Source: Siderastrea radians
Taxonomy: Eukaryota > Cnidaria > Anthozoa > Scleractinia > Rhizangiidae
NCBI GenBank assembly: GCA_964017195.1
Contig: OZ024898.1
Location: forward strand, 2,714,001 to 2,778,000
Direction of reading: 5' to 3'
Length of the DNA stretch: 64,000 nt
The translations under genes and the position numbers were made by a program. The notes beneath the pieces were generated by a model. It was not told the DNA's origin and did no database searches. It saw only the letters and a program-made list of their open reading frames with translations. Position 1 is the first letter of the stretch. Every line of letters starts with the position of its first letter. Below, in pieces: positions 31,501-41,932 of the stretch.

Positions 31501-32837
31501 ATTGGTACAGCAACAAAACAGACATTGCAGACAATCAGTACAGCACTTCAGATGAAAACCGCGAAGTAGTGGGATTGCCCTGCTGCAGAAACAACCTCTG
31601 TCACGTTTTTTGAAAGTTTTGCAAGTCTTGTTTCATTTACTATTGATATTAAAATGTTCTTGTTGTAGTCTATTTGTTTATTCATTGCTCTGAGGTTCTC
31701 ACATTTGCAACCTGTCACAACTAATGTTATTTAAAACTTGGCCATACCAAAAGAAAGTACTATAACCGAAGAGAATCTGCAGGTTGATATTGCAGCAAAG
31801 AACTGTACAGAGATATCAAAGTCACAAAACACTTGTACTTGGATCACTGTAACAAAAATTTTGTAAAGATATTTAACAAAAGTCAGTTGACTAATAATCC
31901 TTGATGCAAGATGTAGACTGTCACATAGTGGACAGAATTATCAATATCCAAATTCTACTTACTGGAGTAATCATTTCCCTCATGACTTCCTCATTTACCA
32001 TTTTTATTATTATTTGTTATTTAAATAGCAGTGGCCATCCACCTGGTGGGACAACATACAAATTCTCCTTACTGTTCTGTGGCATTTTATATAGTTGACT
32101 CCCGGTAACTGCAACCCTTGGTAACTCGAAGCTCGCGCTAACTAGAACCAAAATTGATTTTCCCGGAATTTGCTCTATACATTTAAAACATTCTCCATAA
32201 CACTGAATTTATTTTAAGTCAATTTTAAAAACTGAGCAGCATGGTAGTTTTGAAGTGTCTGGTTGTTCTTTGTGTCAATTTCTCTAGTTTCCTCGTGTTT
32301 TGGTACACAACATGTGTCAGTTCTTCCTGTGAGAAAACATGTGATAAGTGGTGTCCACAGGAATCTCCTCCCCCTTTACCTCAAAGTCCCTATGACTCGA
32401 ACCTATTTTGATTTCCCTTGAAGTTTCTTATGGGGAGTCAACTGTATTGCAATAGCTAGAAGCTGGCACTCTAACAAAACAAACAATTCAAGTTGAACAA
32501 TCATGACCTCCCCACTATGAGAAACTCAATAAAGATCCTTATTGCAGCCTACATGCTCACAAAATAGCACAAGTCATTTTCGCTCAATTTTATGCAAGTC
32601 TCAAACTTTTCACTCCTACGCATACATTGGCTGTGGTTGCATTAGAGAGTTCACATTGCTGGTGTTCAAATCAAATTTTTTTACTGTTTTGTTATTTGTG
32701 CCTGTTATTTACAAATTTCCTTACTAGTAAAACCAATTGGGATAAGTTGTTGGATTATTTCTTTAATTTGCTTGACCTTCAATCTTGAGAAATTGCATGG
32801 TGATGTTGGTCACTATTGAGACTAATAGGTTAAACAC

Positions 32838-33318
32838 CCCAGGGGGGTACTCTGGATTTCAAATGACGGAGATGATCGAATGGGGGCAAAAATCAAAACC
32901 CAAAAAAATCCCTGGGGCTTCCAACGAACCCCAAAAAATCCCTGGAGCAAAAAGTAACCCCCAAAAAATCCTACGTCGAATTTCCGAGCCTTAAAAATTT
33001 AAGAATTCACTACAGCAATAGGGAATTCCAGTGAAGATAAACACGATGGATGAGGAATCAGTTCAATGAATTGAAGCCTTGTTGGATACACCCTGGGACA
33101 CTTTGTGGACTATTGTATAACCGGTTTCATGAAACAGATGCAATGCAATGCGACACCATCGTTAAATGAATACCCAAAAAATCCCTACTTAAATCAAGCC
33201 ACCCAAAAAAATACTTGTTGAATTTTCCTACCCAAAAAAACCCAGAATCGAAAATTTCAAACCCACAAACATCCTTCGATCATCCCCGTCACTTGAAATC
33301 CAGAGTACCCCCCCTGGG
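32838..33318. mobile_element. MITE, 481 bp, with 8-bp target duplication
   Basis: Ends CCCAGGGGGGTAC...GTACCCCCCCTGGG are inverted repeats that extend over about 45 bp (TCTGGATTTCAA.TGACGG.GATGATCGA). They are flanked by TTAAACAC at 32830-32837 and 33319-33326. An 8-bp duplication and CAGGGG-type ends suggest a hAT-like parent. The interior has short tandem units of the type ACCCCAAAAAATCCCTGG. Confidence 0.85.
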
Positions 33319-33652
33319 TTAAACACTCTAGAGAGTGAACGGTTTAATAAGCAGACATTTTCTCATGGATGATCAGTTGGGTGTCAGACCCAAGAATTAT
33401 TATCAAGCTGGACCTTAAATTACACGGCGGCCATACTGGCTAAGAGCCGTAGATTAACTATGCAGAGCCTCGCTTTGAACAGTTACAAAAAAGAGCTCAG
33501 GCGTGGGTTTTTTTTTTTTGGCCCTAGGAATTAACAAGGCGATGCATGACAAAGCCCTATTAGCACTGGTTACACCTACACATGTAGGAAGACCTCATCT
33601 CACCATGAGAATTTGCACTCTTGTTCCCTCTAAAAAAAACTACCGGTATATT

Positions 33653-33770
33653 TAACAATTATTCTACAAGGGCGAGCTGGATATCGAATGATAGATAACC
33701 ATCGAGGCGCGTAGCGCCGAGTTGGTTATAATCATTTGATATCCAGCAAGCCCGAGTAGAATAATTGTTT
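33653..33770. repeat. Long imperfect hairpin, arms about 55 bp
   Basis: AACAATTATTCTAC..GGGC, GCTGGATATC.AATGAT and ATAACCA recur reversed on the other arm around a GGCGCGTAGCGCC centre. A foldback-type repeat. Confidence 0.7.
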
Positions 33771-35060
33771 TATTAAAAACTTAACCACTATTAAAAAAAA
33801 TCAAGAAAGAACGGGAAAAATGAGAAAAGAAATTTAAACGGAACAAGAATCGCTCACATGACTGAACGAAAAAGGCGCCAAAACCTTGCGAAGTGTTGCA
33901 GTGTTTCATTGCAAAGCTGAATGAATCAATGAAAACTGCTCGAAAGTGAACAAAGTAGCACAAGTTTTGGAAAGAAATCTTCTAATTATTGGCTCTGAAA
34001 TATGGTACATGTTTGATTTTTCCTGAAACATTGTTGTTATCATCGTTCAAAGCGGATTGAAGCTGTACAATTTCACCATATTAGCTGCTGGAGTTGAAAC
34101 TGAACAAGTTTGTAATCTGTTCGCACAACGGAGCCATCATGTGCATGTTTCATCGAACTGAAGACAGAACAAAATTGAACTTGAAGAGGTAATTTCCATG
34201 CAGCTCAGAAGCAAGATTACTGTAGTGAGGAACATTAGAAGTCACCATCATAGTTTGTTAAGTGCAAAGTGCAAAATGCAGTTGTTCTCGGTTTAGAGGT
34301 TGCGGACGGAATGGTAAGCTCAAAAACAACATTCAAACAACTGGAAAAACGATTCAACTCCGTTTACATGGCATCCGATTTCTATCTGAGCATTTGGACC
34401 TGTTGGAACACATAGCTACAACGAGGGCAGGTAAACCAGTGTCAATTTTGCGTGTTAAAGGCGAAAAAAACCTCGCCCTTCCTTCCTTCTTGGTAGTTTG
34501 CCGCTGTATTTTAGTACTTGTTTAGACTGCTTCATGATTTTCGCACCGACTCGCCATGAATGTGTGATAGTTTTTATTAAATGCTCCTGCCCCATTTCAC
34601 TGTGTTTTATTTTATGTCTTGTCTTGATATTTTGAAGTGGAAAGCTTTCCTGATAAAACCTACCGTGTTCAATTTCAATGATCGACGTGACGATCGATGA
34701 AAGAAATTAATTGTAAACACGACTCTTAATGCTTAAATTTCTGTTTCTGCACAGTTTCTTCAAACAATTTTGACTTGTGTTAGACGACGCTGTTGGTGAT
34801 GCTTGTTGGTGACGATGTTGGAATTTCTTCTTAATTTAAATTCGCTGCCAAGTGATTTTTCTCGTCCATTTTTCTCGTCGGGCAGGAGCCCATTGGGGTC
34901 CTGCGTCGGGTTGCTCGCGAGGAAAAAACTTTCAGCTCACTTTGTTGTTGAGTGTTCATTGACCATATTTGTCGCAGCAGGTATATGAGCTGATAGCCTA
35001 GCTCCGTTCAGCCAATCAAAATGCTAGAAATCCAATATACCTAGTCCAGTTTTTAATAAA
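33769..35060. mobile_element. Possible 1.3-kb TIR element
   Basis: TTTATTAAAAACT at 33769-33781 has its exact reverse complement at 35048-35060. The ends are AT-rich and no target duplication is evident, so this is tentative. No transposase frame inside. Confidence 0.3.
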
Positions 35061-37532
35061 TATATATAGCCAATAGGGGGAAACAATTACTGGTGACCCA
35101 GTAGTTTACATTTTGACCCACAAATAAGGAAAGAAACAAATATCTGCTCACGTTTGACTAAGTATATGGGAATATTTCAAAATCTTAAACTCACTTAGCC
35201 TCTCATGGCTTCAGTACACCTCACAATTTTTCTTTCTTAACCCTTTCACTCTCAGTGTTAAAAAAAGGAGACTTGTGATTAATGTGGTGCTTTTATATTT
35301 TTACAAAATCCTAAAATTAAAATTAACTCCTAAATAACAGAGAAGATGCCAGTATCTACAGTGAATGACTGACATTTTATAAAAGCATATAAACACAATG
35401 ATAAGTCGACATGAAAGTTGGTTTGAAAGAGCAAACGCTTTAATTGTTTGTTCAAATAAATAATTATGTAGCTTTAGTTAAATCTCAGGCAATTTCTCAC
35501 CTTCAACGCAAATTAGTGGAACTGGCCTCTTACAAAGCTTCTAAATTAATTTAGATCAGAACTTAACCAGTTAAAACAAAGACAACAAAGTCTCTTGTCT
35601 ACTGTTCGACTGGACATCATATCCTTCAGCTGATCTTTGGTGCCTCTTTCGAGCTCTTCAGTTCTGTTTGGTTCGTTCGAAGACTGAATTCAGCTCCAAC
35701 GAATGCTTTCCTGTAGGCCCACTGGCTCCATTCTTAACTAGGGTACTAGTAAGTGGCTGGCAACCAGTATCATCTTCGATGTTGACGTTTGTAAGAGGGA
35801 GAAATACAGGGTATGTTAGACAGATAACTAAATCCAAAATGGCGGACAATCACGAAAAAGCACGAATGGTCAAAACTCCATTAAAAAGGATCGAATCTTC
35901 ATCAAATTGCACCTACTAACCTTCTATACTTAGATCTTTGAAAGGACGTTCAAAACCGTCCAAATTGTCGTCTGGTTTAGCCAAAACCACAGAACCACAA
36001 ATCCTGCCAGAGAACCGCACAAAATCTGGCAGAGGCCTCCTTTCTTTCTTTCCCCTTCCCATGCAGCTTTCCCCGCGCGCTTTAATTTTTCCTCTTCCCA
36101 GCCTCCGCGCGCCGCGGGTATATTTTTCCCAAGGCGCGACTGTAGTACAAGAAATGAGGCAGCCAATGAAATCAACATTCCTAAGTAACGCAAAAATATC
36201 GGTTTTATTACATTTTGAGAATTCCTATGTTTCGAGCTGCCACGAATTAGATCAAAAACTGTTAAACAGTTAAATATATGCCACATGGTTCGAGTTGTCG
36301 AGAAGTTACTGTATGACGTTTGACTAAGTAGGCCACGAGTTAACCAATACGTCCCGTCACAGAATCGTGACGTGTCGAAAGGTTTCGGCGCGAATCGAAT
36401 GATCTGTAGGAACCATGCTAACAATCGTATTTTCCAACTTTTTAATAGCAAACACACTATTTTGTACCTGTAATATTATCACAACGTATCCTGTAAAGCC
36501 ACAAATGTTTACGCTCATCTCAAGTCCGCATGTGAACCGATTTTATTCTGTTCTGTTTTCATAGTGCGTACCTTTATAATTTTGTATTTTGTATCACAAT
36601 CTCGAAAAGGATGTCTGGAATGTAATGGTCATGCGATTAACAGTGTTACAGTTTGTCTAAAATCTGAATGTGAATCCATTCCCGATTCCATTTCGGAGTT
36701 GTTTTGCGCCAAGTGCCCTGTCATATGAAAATAAGTTTGCATGTGAATGAAAAATCATTTTCACATGAAAGGCCATGCACCAAGACTCGCTTTGAAAAAG
36801 AGGTACAAGACGACTCGGAAATGGCCTGCTCGACAGCTGTTCGACGACTGAGTGCACTCTACCATCAAGGGAGAAAAAAATTCGACACGATGGCAGGCAA
36901 ATCTTCATTGCCGCAGCTATTCGAGTTGTATCTGTCTATGTACTTTAAGTGCATAGACAATCAAATGTAATTTTCAGGTTTCTGTGCCTTAGTAAAATAG
37001 ATTATTACACGAAATTGACGTATTTATATTCTTACGTTTAAAAACAATCCTCCTTATGCAATTCTGACGCCATTCATATTGTAACGCTTGACAAGAAATC
37101 CTCCTTATTCAAATAGTTTACTCTTAACGTATTAGCACGAATAAAGAGATTTTCCTTCGTTAAACTTAAGAAACAAAGAGGGGACTCTGAACATTAAGCG
37201 ACAGAAATCGAGTCTTAAAATCATTATCAGGATATTATCTTATTATCAAGATATGCAAGGTTCAAGCAGTAAATGGTCGTATTGGTGACTATCGTTTCAC
37301 TAAGCTAGGAAACCAGATAAAGGAAAGAAAGCAAATACATGGCATGGAGATTTTTTAATTTACGTTTATGGAGCTCGCCGACGCGACACCGCGACAGAAC
37401 TGAAGTCTAATATCAGTTTGCCGGACACAAGCACAAGCTAGTAAACTTACTTGTTGCAATTGTTTCACCAAGAAAACGGAAGAAAAAAATAGCAAACATT
37501 AAGCCTTTTAAATATAACGGTTCAATTATTCA

Positions 37533-38479
37533 ATGTCTCCGACGCTTTCGAGTCGAAGTACCGCGGCAGTCGGTATAGAAAGCGGTGTTTTTGACATCGC
37601 CATGAACATTGCAAGTCTTTTGGGAAACAGCATGGTTTGTTTAGCAGTCTATAGAAACCCGAGGATTTGTGTCACAACGCATCTTTACATCGTGGCGTTG
37701 GCAGTTAATGATCTTCTTTGTGCAGTTGGTTCGATGCCATTTACCGTGACAACACTTGTAACCGGGAAATGGTTCTTTGGGAAAACTGTGTGTGAAATAC
37801 AAGCATTTATTATGTACTTTGTGCTTAACATCTCTCCATCAACCACGGGCCTTGCCGCTCTTAACCGATATATGAGAATTATAAAAACTAACAACTACAC
37901 AGTGCAATATTTTCCGAACGGCGTTCTAAGTTGCTATTGGCTAGTGTGTGGCTCTCACTTGTTACCTATCTCCTACTCGTCAGGTCAACTGGCTGGTTAA
38001 ATTTTACTTTTTATTCTGGATATGCAAGTTGCGTTGTTTCTCACATTTGCGAGGAGAGAAATATAATTCATTACAGTTTGGTAATTTCTATTTATTTTGT
38101 CCTTCCTTTGTCGGTTGCTATGTTTTCCTACTACCACGTCTACCAAACGATCCGTCATCATAACCTCGATATAATCCCCGCTCTCCAAAACAGAACTCGC
38201 CAGGCGCGAATAACACTACACGAAATAAAAATCAGCAAATCGTTGTTTCTAGTCATGGCTGGTTTTGTGCTGTGCTGGGTACCCATGTGGACGGTTGTAA
38301 TCGTCCTGCGTTTTTTCCCAACAGTAACATTGGATCGCACTGTGTGGCTCATACCCGTGTTTCTCATATATTTGAGTAGCACGATAAATCCCTTTATATA
38401 TGCCAGCAGCAATCGTGCTTATAAGACAGCGTTTCGTCGAATGTTTTTATCTTGTAGATGGAAAACGTTCTGCGGGTAG
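37533..38479 (+). pseudogene. Class A GPCR with a single frameshift (receptor 7)
   Basis: From the ATG at 37533 the first frame encodes N32, D60 in LAVND, C87, P102 (3.40) and N111-R112-Y113. Near 37902-37910 (ACAGTGCAATATTTTCC) a net change of two extra bases, or one missing, moves the frame. From about 37911 on, the second frame continues through TM4, ECL2 (YSGYASCVV), TM5 with FSYYHVY, LHEIKISKS, CWVP, NPFIY and stops at 38479. Total length 947 nt equals 315 codons plus 2 nt. Everything else, including all activation motifs, is intact and close to receptor 5, so the break is very recent, or an assembly error. AATAAA at 38808-38813 is the nearest polyadenylation candidate. Confidence 0.85.
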
Positions 38480-40444
38480 CAATTGCTCCCATGGTGCCAA
38501 TTACTCCCATGAATTTACCCCAAAGGAACTAATATACCAGGGCGTCCAATTAAGTTATGGTTAGAATCTGAGGTGGTGTCATTATAGCATATAATGCAAT
38601 TTTTGGAAGATTTATCACTTGCATTTTGAGAATTCTGATGTCGAGTGAACAGAGGCATCTATCATTGTCTTTCAGTACTTACCACCACAGGCATACCACC
38701 CTCTGTTTGAGTGATGTGTTAGTATCCGGAACTGCGGGCCTATTGTGGCGGTTGATATTTGTTCGACTATTGCAGACTGTTAAGAGTCATCTCGATCTGC
38801 ATGATACAATAAATCCAAAAAATTAATTGAGCCATCTGTGGTGATTTTTCTCAATTCTGGGACGTGAAAAGTGTCTTTGGTGACTACTCTCCGAACAGTA
38901 GGGTAGTATGTCTGTGCTTATAATTAATCTCAAGAGATAAAGTTCCAGAATTCAGAAAGTTAATGACGTAGTTAAGGAAAACGAGGATGTTTTGCTGATG
39001 GGGGGTACTTGAGACCTTGAGACTGAGAGAATTTCAGTGGTTCTTAACTTTTGAATTTATAAAAATGGTTAAAAAGTGTCATTTCAGAAATGGTACTTGC
39101 CAGTTAAGTACGTTCTAGTTGTGGTTTTAATCGTATCATATATGCACATTTAAATTGATATTTTCCCTTAACTTTGAGCTTGCTCAGGCGTTTATAGGGT
39201 TAAACGCGTTACTAAGTTTGAATATAGCATTAACCACTGTTATAGTACAGCGCTAAATTTTGGCGTGCTCCCATTGTTCGAAATCGATCTCGTGACGCGA
39301 TAGTGCATCTCCTAAACGGGCGCCTATCAGAGCATAGTGCTTGTTTTTGGCAATTTTTCCTCAAAATAAATTTAGCTTTGTACAATAAAAACAATAGAGT
39401 CCTTCTGTCTCAGGCCGTTCCCTCGGAAATTTGATGTTCAAACTTTGTATAAGTCCTTGAACTACGTTCTCGGCCTAGTATTTGTTGTGAACGTCAAATT
39501 TCCTCAGGCAACCTATCACACGATAGCGCCTTCGACAGAACTCTATTGTTTTAATGGATTTTCTGAATTTTTGAGCGTGCGAGGCAATATAGCTTCAAAA
39601 ATAGAACTTTATTAAAACAATCCAAATACATGACAATATATATAATCAAATATATGTTAGGTTATGTTTTCTCCTTATACTGTGTGTATATATAAAACAA
39701 ATTACACAGAAATTTGTTTCTCTTATTAAACTCTTCTGCAGCCGTCCTTTTTTCAACAAATCGCTCACTTGGGGAATAAAACAATGACATTATATTGAAC
39801 ACTTGTATAAATATGTTGACTACATGTTAGTATTCACAGAATACATTAATTTCAAAATAACGTACCTCGATCGCTGAGGTCATGCAATCACTGTGACTTT
39901 GATACTTAAATTGCTGACGACTTCAAATTTGTCCAAAATGACGGTGGCATTAGGAGCCTCTCGGCATTCTTGACTAGGACAAATTTCATGTTTACTTTAT
40001 TTTTTTAAAACCTTTTAACGTATAAATCACTAATAAATGCTTTTAATACCTTCATGCTTGAATCAATAATTGCGGTTTGATTAGGAACTGACCCGGGGCT
40101 TGATGCTAAAGTATGTCCATTTAACTCAACAGAAGCTATGCAGAGCAGTACTTTTCCCTGGTCCACTGTTTTGCTGTGTATGTTGTATGTACTATATAAC
40201 GTTTGAAACTGTTAAATGTGACCACTCAAATGAAAGCTACCGAGCTTTGTTTTCCTGTTGATTCTACAAACTGAAAAACAGAAAATTGGAAAACTGGAAT
40301 TTTGAAACCGTATAAGGCACTCTTGGCAATGGAATAATTAGCTTCAATCATTCGCTAGTTATACTGCCCTTCTTTAATTAAAACCGTCATGATCAAGAGC
40401 GACCACAAGTGTTATGAGTCAAAAGTTCGTAACTGAAATCGAGG
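38480..40444. other. Intergenic between convergent receptors 7 and 8
   Basis: AT-rich; holds a small inverted-repeat element at 39387-39552 and nothing else supported. Confidence 0.5.
39387..39552. mobile_element. Small MITE-like element, 166 bp
   Basis: AAAACAATAGAGT.C.TCTGTC at the left end and its reversed form CGACAGAACTCTATTGTTTT at the right give about 20 bp of terminal inverted repeat. A further GAAATTTGA / TCAAATTTCC pair is nested inside. Confidence 0.6.
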
Positions 40445-41488
40445 TTAGATGGCATCTTCAACATTCACTTTATTTTGGCGCTTTCTTGAAATCGGCAGAA
40501 CCCTCAACACTTCTCTTGAAAACGGTCTGTGAAGAACTCCGTAAATGATAGGATACAAAGCTGGAACAACAAACCAATAGAAAGTTGAGCTGAGATGTAC
40601 TTGGCGAGGAAGACTTATCGGAAGAGCCAGAATTTTGATGAGTACTGCTGGCAACCAGAACAGCATGACAACCAGTATCAGAGTTAATAAAACTCGATTT
40701 GTTTTTTGGTCTTCTGCGCGCATTCTCATCTCGATCACGCCGCTGCTTCTTGGGATCTGGCCAAAAGTGTGATTTGTTTTTCCTTCCTCTGTGCTTATTT
40801 TCATCTCGATCTCACTTTTTCTTTGGTTCTGACCAGAATTGTGGACATAAGCGTTATGTCGTCTGATGGCACACCATGAGATCAGCGGCACAACCGGCAA
40901 TGTTACATAAAGGGCTAATGTGACTACTACGTAAATTGTGTTTCGGGTTTGGGTCTTCTCGCTGAAGGACATGGCACAAAGTGATTCGCCTGGAGAGAAT
41001 TGAAACTTGGCCGCACCAGATGCTATTGGACAGATCAGCACTGTGATGGCAACAATCCAGATTGCCAAGATCATGCCGTAGGAACGGTTGAGCGAGAACC
41101 ACTTGTTGTAGAAGCCTAATCGGGTGGCTTGAAAAAACTGGGTTATTGCCATTAGTGTCAGTGTCAGCAACGATATCCAAGTCAGAGCGAGGAAGGAGAA
41201 TCCTTGAATGTCACATAGCACTTGTCCAAAAAGCCACCTGCCAGTCACTAATGAGCCAACCGTAAACGGCATGACAAGGCAGGAAATAAATCCGTAACAC
41301 ACGGCTAAAACTAGCATGAAAGTGTTTGTCGTCGTATGGAAGCGCGGCTTGTTATACATCACCAAGCAAATTAACAAATTGCCCGTAAGAGCGACTAAAT
41401 TGATGACCAGCATTAGTCCGCCTTCAACTGCCACTGTGAATTTGTTTCTTGAAGTCAGCATCGTGAAGTCCTCCGATTGGTCCCCCAT
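40445..41488 (-). CDS. Class A GPCR with degenerate activation motifs (receptor 8, L3.40 group)
   Basis: Intronless seven-transmembrane protein of 347 aa from the ATG at 41488; the frame is open ten codons further to a TTG. Fold landmarks are kept: N37 (1.50), W85 in ECL1, C92 with C171 (disulfide), FSPGESLC ECL2, W278 and P280 in FWLP. Signalling landmarks are lost: D2.50 is Y65 (LAVCY); N-R-Y of TM3 is T116-Q117-F118; Y5.58 is C206; N7.49 is Y312 (YPIIY). ICL3 holds an internal tandem duplication, residues 219-242 and 243-267 (IEMKISTEEGKTN against IEMRMRAEDQKTN), not seen in relatives. The frame is open over 1 kb with TM hydrophobicity preserved, so it is likely expressed, perhaps as a decoy, dimer partner or G-protein-independent receptor. 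Function unknown. Confidence 0.85.
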   Translation of the reverse strand: MGDQSEDFTMLTSRNKFTVAVEGGLMLVINLVALTGNLLICLVMYNKPRFHTTTNTFMLVLAVCYGFISCLVMPFTVGSLVTGRWLFGQVLCDIQGFSFLALTWISLLTLTLMAITQFFQATRLGFYNKWFSLNRSYGMILAIWIVAITVLICPIASGAAKFQFSPGESLCAMSFSEKTQTRNTIYVVVTLALYVTLPVVPLISWCAIRRHNAYVHNSGQNQRKSEIEMKISTEEGKTNHTFGQIPRSSGVIEMRMRAEDQKTNRVLLTLILVVMLFWLPAVLIKILALPISLPRQVHLSSTFYWFVVPALYPIIYGVLHRPFSREVLRVLPISRKRQNKVNVEDAI

Positions 41489-41932
41489 TTGAGGTTTTTT
41501 GAGCTTGTTTCCTAGCAAAGGCAGAAAGAAAAGTTTAAATTTTGTGATCAGAGAATTTCAGTTGGGATTAAGATATATTGGTCCGCATTCATAATGATGA
41601 CATGAATCGCGCCTTATGTCGGATACACATCCGACCAAGGAAGCACGCCCTCTACCATTACAGTGTCTACCTGTCAGAGTTTATACTTTTGCTTTTTCCG
41701 CCTTCTTTTCTCATAAGGCGCGGAATTTGCGCATAGGAAACTTGGGTTTTCCTGAACAGATATAGGTGTCGGCGCCTCCAGATATTAACCATATTAGATC
41801 TCATTATTCCAGTATGCATTTGAGCGTATATTATAGACACACAAACCCAAGCAATTGTGATATCATTAAGTATTACGTGATGCACAAGATCACGCTCTGA
41901 TGAGGAAATGACGCAGAAAGAAAATAATTGAT

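Larger units (their letters stand above)
28437..37532. other. 9-kb receptor-free stretch of transposon relics
   Basis: Holds MITE-like elements (29900-30105, 32838-33318, 33653-33770, possibly 33769-35060), a TTG microsatellite and a helicase relic (31230-31500). Open frames such as 30366-30695(+, 109 codons) and 35930-36457(-, 175 codons) are built from Gly/Arg- or Glu/Lys-rich low-complexity parts of repeats and are not called. 36460-37532 is featureless apart from the receptor 5' flank. Confidence 0.5.

Noticed and set aside
35930..36457. Longest otherwise unexplained minus-strand frame (175 codons)
   Set aside because: The C-terminal half is Gly/Glu/Lys/Arg low-complexity from GC-rich repeat sequence, there is no domain or signal, and an opposing 111-codon frame lies over it; typical of a repeat-borne chance ORF.
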